Source: CAWDMW01 sp963803575 (GTDB taxonomy: Bacteria; Pseudomonadota; Alphaproteobacteria; Rickettsiales; UBA998). From it: DNA of 64,000 bases. Made by a program: the position numbers and the translations under genes. Location of the stretch: positions 992,001-1,056,000 of the forward strand of contig CAWDMW010000002.1 in NCBI GenBank assembly GCA_963803575.1, in the 5' to 3' direction. Position 1 is the first letter of the stretch; every line of letters starts with the position of its first letter. This document shows, one piece after another, positions 45,883 to 54,233 of the stretch. The notes below the pieces were generated by a model, which saw nothing but the letters and a program-made list of their open reading frames with translations, was not told the origin of the DNA and searched no databases.

Positions 45883-46197
45883 TTATGCTGCTTTTTTGAT
45901 AGACACGGTATGGTCGAATATTGCGATAATGTCAGATTCTTTCATCACCAGCAATTCTTCGCCATCCAGTTTGATTTCTGTGCCAGACCATTTGCCAAAT
46001 AACACTCTGTCACCGACTTTCACGTCCAGAGCAACAACTTTGCCGCTATCGTCACGTGCGCCGCTTCCAACAGCAACAACTTCGCCTTTTTGTGGCTTTT
46101 CTTTAGCTGAATCAGGAATGATGATGCCGCCTGCGGTTTTTTCGTCTTCTTCCAGACGACGGACAACGACTCTGTCATGTAGTGGTCTAATGCTCAT
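45883..46197 (-). CDS. groES: Co-chaperonin GroES
   Basis: 10 kDa cap of the GroEL cage. ATG 46197 is chosen because AAGGAG lies 10 bases upstream; the open frame extends further up to 46242 without support. The protein starts MSIRPLHDRVVVRR, has the mobile-loop GGIIIPDSAKEKPQKGEVVAVG near residues 22-43 and the roof-region VLFGKWSGTEIKLDGEE. The C-terminus carries an extra VSIKKAA, slightly longer than E. coli. groEL follows after 30 bases. Confidence 0.96.
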   Translation of the reverse strand: MSIRPLHDRVVVRRLEEDEKTAGGIIIPDSAKEKPQKGEVVAVGSGARDDSGKVVALDVKVGDRVLFGKWSGTEIKLDGEELLVMKESDIIAIFDHTVSIKKAA

Positions 46198-46279
46198 AAT
46201 GGGTATACTCCTTAAAATGTGCCTTGTAATTAAATTTATCAATTAAGTTATGTTAGTGCGGCTCTCACCGCTTATGCAG

Positions 46280-46309
46280 CCATATATGACAAGCAGGTTA
46301 GCTTTCAAG
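46280..46309 (-). promoter_or_regulatory. Candidate RpoH (sigma-32) promoter for groESL
   Basis: On the minus strand CTTGAA (46309-46304) is followed, with 17 bases between CTTG and the next box, by CATATATGG (46288-46280). This resembles the alphaproteobacterial heat-shock consensus CTTG-N17-CYTATNT, with one mismatch. The site is about 83 bases upstream of the groES ATG. No good CIRCE element (TTAGCACTC-N9-GAGTGCTAA) is seen. Confidence 0.5.
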
Positions 46310-46386
46310 GGTGAAAGGTAAGAAATGTATATAAAATTGATTTTATTTGCTGCTTTTGTCGTGAACCATGTTAGGTAACGTGTCCT

Positions 46387-47013
46387 ATGACTCATATTCC
46401 ACCAGACCATTGCGTGTTATGTCCGCGTCTCGCTGCCTTTCGGCTGGAAAATAGCCTTAAGCATCCGGACTATCATAACAAGCCTGTTCCCTCCTTTGGT
46501 TCGCGTGATGCACGGAAACTGATTGTTGGGTTGGCGCCCGGATTGCATGGTGCGAATCAGACAGGGCGACCATTTACCGGAGATTATGCAGGGGATACGC
46601 TTTATCCTGCTTTGCAACGTTATGGACTGGCAACAGGACATTATGACCGTCATACATCCGATGGATTGCAATTATGTAATACCCGCATCACGAATGCAGT
46701 ACGGTGTGTGCCACCACAGAACAAACCAACCACTGAAGAAATACATACTTGCCGCCAGTTTCTGGAAGCAGAAATGGCAGCTATGACGAACTTGCGACAT
46801 ATTCTTGTGCTAGGAACGATTGCCCACCGTGCGGTGTTGAAAGCACATCAATTAAAATTATCTGCTTTTGCGTTTGGGCATGGGATGGAGTACCAGATTA
46901 GCCCGTCTCTGACATTACTGGCCAGTTATCATTGCTCACGGTACAATACCAGCACCAAACGATTGACACATGCTATGTTTGACGCAATAATTGCCCGCTT
47001 TACAGCCCTTTAA
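46387..47013 (+). CDS. Uracil-DNA glycosylase, family 5 (UdgB type)
   Basis: Removes uracil and other deaminated bases from DNA. The N-terminal CVLCPRL gives two of the iron-sulfur Cys; others are in RCVPPQNKP and HTCRQFLEAE. Motif A is GLAPGLHGANQTGRPFTGD (residues near 57-75) and the C-terminal motif is SYHCSRYNTSTKRLT, both family 5 wording. 208 residues. gltX follows after 34 bases on the same strand. Some DNA-repair partners are encoded far away: a radical SAM protein of a family linked to uracil-DNA glycosylases lies at the right edge. Confidence 0.85.
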   Translation: MTHIPPDHCVLCPRLAAFRLENSLKHPDYHNKPVPSFGSRDARKLIVGLAPGLHGANQTGRPFTGDYAGDTLYPALQRYGLATGHYDRHTSDGLQLCNTRITNAVRCVPPQNKPTTEEIHTCRQFLEAEMAAMTNLRHILVLGTIAHRAVLKAHQLKLSAFAFGHGMEYQISPSLTLLASYHCSRYNTSTKRLTHAMFDAIIARFTAL

Positions 47014-47047
47014 GCTTCCTACCATCACCTATTAAAGTATATTCCCT

Positions 47048-48400
47048 ATGACATCTTCTACTTCTCCCATGCGCGTGCGTTTTGCTCCTTCTCCTACTGG
47101 CTGGCTGCATGTGGGTAATGTCCGTACCGCTCTAGTGAACTGGTTGTTTGCTCGTAAGCATGACGCCGAGTTTCTGTTGCGTATTGACGACACAGACAGG
47201 CAACGCTCTACCGCAGAATATGAGCAGGGAATCTATGAAGATATGGAGTGGCTAGGCTTAAGTTATGACCGTACCGAACGTCAATCTGACCGGTTTGCCC
47301 GTTACGAGCAGTGCCAGCAACACTTGCTGGATGAAGGGCGGCTTTATGCGTGTTATGAAACACCGCAAGAAATTGACATTAAACGAAAGATGCTGATTAG
47401 TCGCGGGAAGCCACCTATTTATGACCGCGCGGCTTTGCAACTGACAGACGCGCAAAAATCAGCTTACGCAGCAGAAGGGCGCACCCCCCATTACCGATTC
47501 ATGCTGCATGATACGGATGTGGTATGGCAGGATATGATTCGTGGTGAGGTGCGTTTCAAAGGGCAGTTTGCCAGTGACCCGGTGCTGGTGCGTGAAGATG
47601 GCGTGCCGCTGTTTACTTTTGCTGGTTGTGTGGATGATGGCGATATGGGGATTACCCACATTATGCGCGGTGAAGACCATGTGAGTAACTCCGCCGTGCA
47701 AGCGCAGATTTTTGAAGCATTAGAGTTTGATGTGCCAAAGTTTGGCCATATGGCATTACTGGCCATGAAAGAGGGCAAGCTTTCCAAACGTGAAGGTAGT
47801 GCGTCCATTCGTGATTTGCGTGAAAAGGGTATGATGCCTGAAGCAGTTACGTCATATTTAGCGCGGATTGGTACGTCTGATGCCATTGAACTTGCCACCA
47901 TAGATGCGCTGATTGTAGGGTTTGATTGCAACAAGTTTGGGCGATCTACTGCCATGTTTGAAGAAGAAGAACTTTTGCGCCTCAATGGCCGTCTGCTGCA
48001 TGAAGCATCTTACGACAGTGTGAAGTCGTGGTTTGAAGCGTATGATATGCAGGTGTCTGAAACGTTTTGGCATGACATACGTGCCAACATACAATCTTTG
48101 CCTGAGGTGGCAGATTGGCAGGCATTGTTGGAGCATCCGGTAACACCAGATATTGCAGAGGATGATAAGGCTTACTGCGCTCAGGCAGCACAGTTATTGC
48201 CTGAAGGTGCGTGGGATCAGGATAGCTGGGGAGTCTTTACCAAAGCTGTGAAAGAGCATACGGGGCGCAAAGGAAAGCAGCTTTTCATGCCGCTTCGTTT
48301 GGCACTCACCGCACGCACTGATGGCCCTGAACTGCCAATCGTGTTTTCACTGCTCGGGCGCGAAAAGGTGCAGGCACGGTTGCAAGGGCAGGTTGTGTAA
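47048..48400 (+). CDS. gltX: Glutamyl-tRNA synthetase (first copy)
   Basis: Class I aminoacyl-tRNA synthetase. HIGH-type motif HVGNVR follows RFAPSPTGWL (residues near 11-26), the KMSKS-type motif is KLSKREG (about residue 243), and the FEALEFDVPKFGHMALL segment is family-typical. The anticodon-binding region includes RLALTARTDGPELP. 450 residues. A second GluRS gene starts at 49089. In organisms with two GluRS enzymes and GatCAB, one copy often charges tRNA-Glu and the other tRNA-Gln; which is which cannot be read here. Confidence 0.93.
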   Translation: MTSSTSPMRVRFAPSPTGWLHVGNVRTALVNWLFARKHDAEFLLRIDDTDRQRSTAEYEQGIYEDMEWLGLSYDRTERQSDRFARYEQCQQHLLDEGRLYACYETPQEIDIKRKMLISRGKPPIYDRAALQLTDAQKSAYAAEGRTPHYRFMLHDTDVVWQDMIRGEVRFKGQFASDPVLVREDGVPLFTFAGCVDDGDMGITHIMRGEDHVSNSAVQAQIFEALEFDVPKFGHMALLAMKEGKLSKREGSASIRDLREKGMMPEAVTSYLARIGTSDAIELATIDALIVGFDCNKFGRSTAMFEEEELLRLNGRLLHEASYDSVKSWFEAYDMQVSETFWHDIRANIQSLPEVADWQALLEHPVTPDIAEDDKAYCAQAAQLLPEGAWDQDSWGVFTKAVKEHTGRKGKQLFMPLRLALTARTDGPELPIVFSLLGREKVQARLQGQVV

Positions 48401-48445
48401 CTTACACGAACGTAGTACCGAAATCAGCGTATAAGGATATACATT

Positions 48446-48804
48446 ATGAGACGTGATAAAGATTTGATTAGAGAGCTATTATTATATATTGAAGAATCTG
48501 ATGCATCTAAAACATCCCCTTATAAATGCTGAAAAAATCTTTTTAGAGAGTCATGATAGCGGAACTATTATTCATTATATCGGGCTAATACATGATTAAA
48601 GAGTTGGTCGAAGCAATTTCCGGACACTTTTTGGATGGTTCGCATTACCACGTTACTGGTCTGACAAACGATGGGTACGATGTTCTTGATGCAATCAGAG
48701 ATTCATCACATTGGAATCGTATTAAAGGGTATTTACAGAAAGAAGGCCTTGAGTTCAGTGTTACAGCGATAAAGAAAGCAGCATTTGGTTTTATAGGGAT
48801 TTAG
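48446..48804 (+). pseudogene. DUF2513 family gene broken by two frameshifts
   Basis: AAGGA eight bases before the ATG at 48446 starts MRRDKDLIRELLLYIEESD, the DUF2513 N-terminus, but the frame stops at TGA near 48531. The next part (EKIFLESHDSGTIIHYIGLIHD) is in the second frame and ends in TAA at about 48597. The third part (from 48592: LVEAISGHFLDG, then LTNDGYDVLDAIRDSSHWN and IKKAAFGFIG) is in the third frame. Removing one base at each junction gives 119 codons, the family's usual size. DUF2513 proteins are small, often phage or mobile-element associated, of unknown function. Confidence 0.7.
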
Positions 48805-48900
48805 CGGGTTTTACATTTAAAGATACATTGTATCCATGTTACCTAGATTATGTAATATCTATCAATGGTTTAGGTCTGTTTGTAGGGCTTCGTAGTGAAG

Positions 48901-48977
48901 TGGCGCGCCCGGAAGGATTCGAACCTCCGACCGCCTGATTCGTAGTCAGGTACTCTATCCAGCTGAGCTACGGGCGC
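48901..48977 (-). tRNA. tRNA-Arg (anticodon ACG)
   Basis: On the minus strand a complete cloverleaf: acceptor GCGCCCG pairs with CGGGCGC, D-arm AGCTCAGCTGGATAGAGT, anticodon stem CCTGA/TCAGG around loop CTACGAA (anticodon ACG), T-arm GGAGGTTCGAATCCTTC, discriminator G, and CCA encoded in the DNA. A34 is normally edited to inosine by TadA to read CGN codons. It lies between the broken DUF2513 gene and the second gltX. tRNA 3' ends are frequent integration sites, but no integrase is beside it. Confidence 0.97.
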
Positions 48978-49088
48978 GCAATTATGAGTGCAGTTTGTAG
49001 CGAGGCTTACCCAAAATGGCAAGCATAAAGTGCGCCGCGATACAAAAAAACAGTGGATGCTGCGTGGTAAAGACGATATGACAGCAGC

Positions 49089-50507
49089 ATGACTGTTATT
49101 ACCCGCTTTGCTCCTTCACCCACTGGTTTTTTACATATTGGGGGTGCGCGAACCGCATTATTTAATTACCTGTTTGCCCATCACCATGGGGGGCAGTTTT
49201 TACTGCGTATTGAGGATACGGACAAAGCACGCTCCACGCAAGCAGCCATTGATGCAATTTGTGACGGAATGCAATGGCTTGGACTGACGCCAGCCGCGCC
49301 AGCCGTAATGCAATCGGCGAATGTTGCCCGTCACTGTGATATTGCACAGCAATTGCTGGATACTGGCCATGCATATCGCTGTTATATGAGTGCTGATGAA
49401 TTGGTAGATGAACGCCAGAAAGCAACGGCTAAGGGTGAGACATACCGCTATGATCGCCGCTGGCGTGATACGGAGATACCCGCTCCGGCTCATGGCAGCT
49501 TTTCCATTCGTCTGAAAGCTCCATTGGAAGGGCAGATTACGTTAGATGATGGGGTACAGGGAAATGTGAGTATTGCGTGCGATGAACTGGATGATATGGT
49601 GCTGCTACGCGCTGATGGCACTCCTACGTACCTGCTTGCAGTGGTGGTGGACGATCACGATATGGGGATTACGCATATTATCCGTGGAGATGACCACTTC
49701 ACCAATAGCTTTCGTCAGGCACTGATTTATCAGGCATTGGGATGGGATGTGCCAACGATGGCGCATATCCCACTTATTTACGGTGCGGATGGAGCAAAAC
49801 TGTCCAAGCGTCACGGTGCGCTGGGTGTCAGCGCTTATCGTGATATGGGGTTCTTGCCTGAAGCGATGCGTAATTATCTGCTGCGGCTTGGATGGTCGCA
49901 TGGTGATGATGAAATTATTAGCGATGCAGATGCGACAGACTGGTTTGATATGGATGGTTTAGGAAAATCTCCATCCCGTTTTGATATGGATAAACTGACT
50001 CATGTGAACGCGCACTATCTGCATCAGCTTGAATTGGACGAGCTTTACACGCTAAGTCTGCCGTTTGTGGAACAGGTGAAGGGTGAGGGTGGTTTAACCC
50101 ATCGAGATAAGCAACGCTACCATGATGCCCTGCCAGAATTACAACAGCGCGCCAACACTTTGCAACATTTGGCGGACAGCAGCCTGTTTCTGTTTCGTTT
50201 GCCTAAGAACTACACGCCAAAAGCACAGAAGCTGATTGAAGCACACCAGCCCTTATTGCATGATATATTGCCGGTACTCTCTGGCATATCGCACTGGACG
50301 GCGGTGACTATTCAGGAAGCATGTGAAGCATATGGTGTTGAGCAGGGGCTAAAACTAGGGAAGATTATGAACCCGCTTCGTGCAGCGATTACTGGCAGTC
50401 ATGCGTCTCCTTCCATGTTCCATGTTATGCCTATTTTAGGCCAGGAGTCATGTTTGCAACGTATTCAAAGTGCGCTTCATGATAAACGTGAGGCAAACGC
50501 TTCGTAG
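49089..50507 (+). CDS. gltX: Glutamyl-tRNA synthetase (second copy)
   Basis: 472-residue class I synthetase. FAPSPTGFLHIGGARTALFN (residues near 7-26) contains the HIGH motif as HIGG, and the KMSKS motif is KLSKRHGALGV (about residue 238). The catalytic core ends before the helical anticodon-binding domain. With the other copy at 47048 and GatB at 58297 it fits the misacylating GluRS plus amidotransferase route to Gln-tRNA. Its 3' end overlaps nspC on the opposite strand by 31 bases. Confidence 0.93.
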   Translation: MTVITRFAPSPTGFLHIGGARTALFNYLFAHHHGGQFLLRIEDTDKARSTQAAIDAICDGMQWLGLTPAAPAVMQSANVARHCDIAQQLLDTGHAYRCYMSADELVDERQKATAKGETYRYDRRWRDTEIPAPAHGSFSIRLKAPLEGQITLDDGVQGNVSIACDELDDMVLLRADGTPTYLLAVVVDDHDMGITHIIRGDDHFTNSFRQALIYQALGWDVPTMAHIPLIYGADGAKLSKRHGALGVSAYRDMGFLPEAMRNYLLRLGWSHGDDEIISDADATDWFDMDGLGKSPSRFDMDKLTHVNAHYLHQLELDELYTLSLPFVEQVKGEGGLTHRDKQRYHDALPELQQRANTLQHLADSSLFLFRLPKNYTPKAQKLIEAHQPLLHDILPVLSGISHWTAVTIQEACEAYGVEQGLKLGKIMNPLRAAITGSHASPSMFHVMPILGQESCLQRIQSALHDKREANAS

Positions 50508-51607
50508 CCGAAACGCTTTAACACACGGTATTGTCCATCTGTCTCCAGCACCCCAATATCTGGCAATGGCATCCCGTTAAAGGTAGTGTTTTTGACAAAG
50601 CTATATTGCATCATGTCAGTGAAGGTAACCTTATCACCAATACGTAATGGTGCCTTCACGTAATATGTGCCAATCACATCTCCTGTCAGGCAGGTAGTAC
50701 CCGCCAGTATGTAGGTATGCGGGTGAGAAGGGGCATCTCCTATCAGGTTCGGGCGGTAGGGAACTTCCAGCACGTCAGGCATGTGGCAGGTAGCGGAGGT
50801 ATCAAGTATAGCAATCTGGTGGTGATCGCGGGCGATAATGTCTAGTACGGATGCTACCAGATAACCACCCTCATAGACCAATGTGCCTCCCGGCTCCATA
50901 ACGACTTGTACGTTAAAGCGATCTTGAAGCTGGTTAATGGCTTGTATTAGACGATCTACGTCATAATCAGGGTGGGTGATGTAATGCCCGCCGCCTATAT
51001 TTACATACCGCACTTGCTCCAAAATATGAGCGCAATCTGTGCTGAGATAATCCAGCAGGGTGCAGGATGCATCTGCCATATTTTCGCATAAATTATGCAC
51101 GTGGAGAATGTCCAGTTGTGCAGTAATTTCGGGAGTTATATCGGTTAATTCAACGCCAAAACGCGAATCTGGGGCTGATGGATTATAGATAGGGTTATTT
51201 GTGACTAACTGCAAACGGGGGTTAAGGCGCAGTCCTGTGACAGCAAAATGCTCTTTATATGCCTGCCACTGCGCGATAGAATTGAATGTTATGTGGCTCG
51301 ATATGGGTGCTAGCTTTGCAATGTCACTTGCCGAAAACGCAGGGGAGTAGACATGCACGTCTTTGCCAAAATGCTCGTATCCTAATTTGGCTTCGTAGTA
51401 ACCGCTGGCTGTTGTGCCGTCTAACGCATCTGTGAATCTGTCAAATAATCCGTAGGCAGAAAATGCTTTAGTCGCTAACAGTATTTTACAGCCTGTTTGT
51501 TGTTTGATTTGGCTTGCGACTGCTAGGTTACGCTTAATGGCGGCCATATCTGCGACATATGCCGGCGTTTGAATATGAGGTAAAACAGCTTCTAATGCGT
51601 TAGGCAT
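50477..51607 (-). CDS. nspC: Carboxynorspermidine/carboxyspermidine decarboxylase
   Basis: Alanine-racemase-fold PLP enzyme that decarboxylates carboxy(nor)spermidine to (nor)spermidine. The PLP Lys is in KILLATKAFSAYG (near residue 47 from this start). GGGHYITHPDYDVDRL and MEPGGTLVYEGGY, and the C-terminal Cys-containing GTTCLTGDVIGTY, match the decarboxylase family. ATG 51607 overlaps the dehydrogenase stop by 8 bases, so they are coupled. The partner gene makes its substrate. Product norspermidine or spermidine cannot be told from sequence. Confidence 0.85.
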   Translation of the reverse strand: MPNALEAVLPHIQTPAYVADMAAIKRNLAVASQIKQQTGCKILLATKAFSAYGLFDRFTDALDGTTASGYYEAKLGYEHFGKDVHVYSPAFSASDIAKLAPISSHITFNSIAQWQAYKEHFAVTGLRLNPRLQLVTNNPIYNPSAPDSRFGVELTDITPEITAQLDILHVHNLCENMADASCTLLDYLSTDCAHILEQVRYVNIGGGHYITHPDYDVDRLIQAINQLQDRFNVQVVMEPGGTLVYEGGYLVASVLDIIARDHHQIAILDTSATCHMPDVLEVPYRPNLIGDAPSHPHTYILAGTTCLTGDVIGTYYVKAPLRIGDKVTFTDMMQYSFVKNTTFNGMPLPDIGVLETDGQYRVLKRFGYEAFASRLS

Positions 51608-52805
51608 CACAGGCAAGTGATGCATCCGGATCCAGTTCTTTTACGTGCCAGCTTAGCCCCTGTTTTGCCAGTTCCTCAAGGAATGGATCAGGATCAAATT
51701 GCTCTACGTTAAAAACACCCGCTCCAGACCATAAGCCACGTGCCGCCATAATGGCGCCAGTTACAGCCGGCACGCCTGTAGTGTATGAGACTGCTTGTGC
51801 TTTAACTTCCGCGTGACAGGCTGCGTGATCTGATACATTATAGACCATGACGCGACGTTTTTTACCGTCTTTCTCGCCAGACAGGATGCATCCAATAGAT
51901 GTTTTGCCTTCGTAATTTTCTGATAGTGATGAAGGCTCTGGCAGTAACGTTTTCAAAAACTCAATGGGAATAATTTCACGCCCCTGATGCATCACCGGGT
52001 CAATGCGCGTCATGCCAACATTTTGCAGCACATCGAGATGTTTGATGTATTCATCACCAAACGTCATCCAGAAGCGGATACGCTGCAACCCATCAATATG
52101 CTCGACCAAAGATTCCAGTTCTTCATGATAGAGCAGGTAGCTGCGGCGTTGCCCCACTTCGGGGTAGTCAATCATGCAGGACATGCTGAGCGGATCAATA
52201 TCCTTCCATTCGCCATGCTCCCAGTATTTTCCGCGCTGCGTTACTTCGCGGATATTGATTTCAGGGTTAAAGTTCGTAGCAAATGCCTGCCCATGGTCAC
52301 CTGCGTTGCAATCGACAATGTCAATGGTACGGATTGTGTCAAATAAATGTTTTGCACCATGCGCACAAAAGATATTTGTCACTCCAGGGTCAAAACCGCA
52401 CCCAAGAATGGCTTTGATGCCTTTTGCCTTGAACCTGTCCTGATATGCCCACTGCCAGCTATATTGAAATTTTGCTTCATCTCGTGGCTCGTAATTAGCA
52501 GTATCCAGATAATCTACACCACATTCCAGACATGCATCCATGATGGCCAGATCCTGATAAGGCAGTGCCATATTAATAACCAGATTTGGCTGAAATTCCT
52601 GAATTAATGCAACTGTATCAGCAACATTATCTGCGTCCAGCTGCGAAATGCTCACTTCACGGATACATTGCTCCTGAACTTTCTCGCATTTTGATAACGT
52701 GCGGCTAGCCAAATGAATACGACCAAACACATCGCCATTCATGGCACATTTCTTAGCTACGACGCTGCCAGCGGCTCCGGCACCTATGATTAATACGTCA
52801 AACAT
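51600..52805 (-). CDS. Carboxynorspermidine/carboxyspermidine dehydrogenase (saccharopine dehydrogenase family)
   Basis: 401-residue NADPH-dependent reductase that joins putrescine or diaminopropane with aspartate semialdehyde. The N-terminus has the dinucleotide loop VLIIGAGAAGSVVAKKC, then LASRTLSKCEKV (the saccharopine-family NADPH-phosphate region). YLDTANYEPRDEAKF, ILGCGFDPGVTNIFCAHG and the C-terminal TGVPAVTGAIMAARGLWSGAGV follow the family. It lies between ispA and nspC on the same strand. It and NspC replace the SpeD/SpeE route to spermidine seen in other bacteria. Confidence 0.83.
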   Translation of the reverse strand: MFDVLIIGAGAAGSVVAKKCAMNGDVFGRIHLASRTLSKCEKVQEQCIREVSISQLDADNVADTVALIQEFQPNLVINMALPYQDLAIMDACLECGVDYLDTANYEPRDEAKFQYSWQWAYQDRFKAKGIKAILGCGFDPGVTNIFCAHGAKHLFDTIRTIDIVDCNAGDHGQAFATNFNPEINIREVTQRGKYWEHGEWKDIDPLSMSCMIDYPEVGQRRSYLLYHEELESLVEHIDGLQRIRFWMTFGDEYIKHLDVLQNVGMTRIDPVMHQGREIIPIEFLKTLLPEPSSLSENYEGKTSIGCILSGEKDGKKRRVMVYNVSDHAACHAEVKAQAVSYTTGVPAVTGAIMAARGLWSGAGVFNVEQFDPDPFLEELAKQGLSWHVKELDPDASLACDA

Positions 52806-52810
52806 GATGG

Positions 52811-53788
52811 TTAGTTACGACGGGAAATAACAAACTCTGCCAGCGAGCGCAAATGACGGGTTTGCTTATGATCGAACACTTCCAAATGACTGACAGCCTG
52901 ACGCGCCAGAATTTGAGCCTGCTCTCGTGCTCGTTCCAGCCCTAAAGACTGCACTAAAGTTGCTTTCCCGCGTGCTTCGTCTTTTCGCACTTCTTTACCT
53001 GCTTCTTCGCGTGTGCCTTCTGCATCCAGCAGGTCATCGGTGATTTGAAACGCCAGCCCAATATCATGAGCATAACGACGCAAACTGTTACGCAGTTTTG
53101 GTGCGGCTTTGCCAAGCACAGCGCCTGATTCACAGGAAACTGCAAACATCTCACCAGTTTTCAATCGTTGCAGGCGTATGATTTCATCAACACTTAATTG
53201 CTTCTTCTCTGCCGCTAAATCCAGCGCCTGCCCGCCAACCAAACCATTGGCACCAGCAGCGCGGGCAATGGTACGAATTAGCTCGCAGCGTACAGACGGG
53301 TCTGCATGGACTTCACGGTTTGCCAGAATCTGAAACGACAATGCCTGCAATGCATCACCTGCCAGAATGGCTACGGCTTCTCCATATTTTACGTGACAGC
53401 TTGGTTTGCCGCGACGCAGATCGTCATCATCCATAGCAGGTAGGTCATCATGTACCAGTGAATAGGTGTGGATAAATTCAATCGAAGTCGCTGCCAATAG
53501 TGCCGCGCGACGACACACGCCAAACATATCTGCACACGTCACCACTAAAAATGGACGCAAGCGTTTACCGCCTGAAAGTGCAGCGTAACGCATAGCTTCC
53601 ATCACTATACCCTCATCACCTACAGACGACTTTGCGGTGTGTAAATGACGGTCAGTCAGGGTGATGACGTTACTGGTAACACCTTCGGGGTGGGGTAACA
53701 CCTCATCCATTGTCTTTTCCAAATCCACACTAATGTCACTTAGTGCTGTTTGCATATCAATAATGTCGGTAGTCGCTATCTTTATCAT
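52811..53788 (-). CDS. ispA: Polyprenyl diphosphate synthase (farnesyl diphosphate synthase type)
   Basis: Chain-elongating prenyltransferase. The first Asp-rich motif is YSLVHDDLPAMDDDDLRRG, with DDxxxD-type spacing, and the second is FQITDDLLDAEGT. Substrate-binding GGKRLRPFLV near residue 74 and KTGEMFAVSCESGA near residue 211 are typical. The first about 35 residues are poorly conserved, so the real start may be at the internal Met12. It follows xseB on the same strand, as in many proteobacteria (xseB-ispA). 325 residues is normal; FPP against GGPP product is not certain. Confidence 0.9.
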   Translation of the reverse strand: MIKIATTDIIDMQTALSDISVDLEKTMDEVLPHPEGVTSNVITLTDRHLHTAKSSVGDEGIVMEAMRYAALSGGKRLRPFLVVTCADMFGVCRRAALLAATSIEFIHTYSLVHDDLPAMDDDDLRRGKPSCHVKYGEAVAILAGDALQALSFQILANREVHADPSVRCELIRTIARAAGANGLVGGQALDLAAEKKQLSVDEIIRLQRLKTGEMFAVSCESGAVLGKAAPKLRNSLRRYAHDIGLAFQITDDLLDAEGTREEAGKEVRKDEARGKATLVQSLGLERAREQAQILARQAVSHLEVFDHKQTRHLRSLAEFVISRRN

Positions 53789-53859
53789 ACCTTTAGTCGT
53801 ATCGAATTACGGACCCTTTTGCAAAGTAAAAACGTTATTGCCTATGGTGATTATGTGAT

Positions 53860-54132
53860 TTATGCATCCAGCGGTTGCGTGCTTACCCTGCCTTGTTCAT
53901 CCTGCATAATTTTCTCTACTTTCAGGCGGGCATCATTCAGGGTTTTCTGGCAATGCGCCTTGAGTGCTGTGCCGCGCCCGTACGCTGCCAATGAGTCTGC
54001 CAAAACAATATCGCCGCTTTCAAGTTTGCGAACAATCACTTCCAGCTCCTGCATCGCTTCTTCAAAGCTCATTGCATCAATATCGTGATTATCAGGCGCG
54101 GTCTGATTGGCATCATGGGAAGGTTGCGTCAT
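53860..54132 (-). CDS. xseB: Exodeoxyribonuclease VII small subunit
   Basis: 90-residue partner of XseA, degrading single-stranded DNA. The conserved MSFEEAMQELEVIVRKLESG (residues 21-40) and SLAAYGRGTALKAHCQKTLNDARLKVEK-type helices are clear. No XseA gene is near. It heads an xseB-ispA run on the minus strand, divergent from ffh, and a 100-base gap between them would hold both promoters. Confidence 0.92.
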   Translation of the reverse strand: MTQPSHDANQTAPDNHDIDAMSFEEAMQELEVIVRKLESGDIVLADSLAAYGRGTALKAHCQKTLNDARLKVEKIMQDEQGRVSTQPLDA

Positions 54133-54233
54133 AGGAATTCTATCTGTATGTTGTGAAGGTGATACCTAACTCATGTACTGCATGTTGCCTTCAACCTCAA
54201 GTGGTTTAACCGTTAACCGGAGCGTCTACACCT

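Noticed and set aside
46198..46386. CIRCE element upstream of groES
   Set aside because: The TAGTGCGG...CCGCTTA sequence at about 46254-46274 is only partly symmetric and does not match TTAGCACTC-N9-GAGTGCTAA.
54133..54233. 4.5S RNA upstream of ffh
   Set aside because: No GGAAG-type tetraloop helix or long hairpin is visible in the gap.
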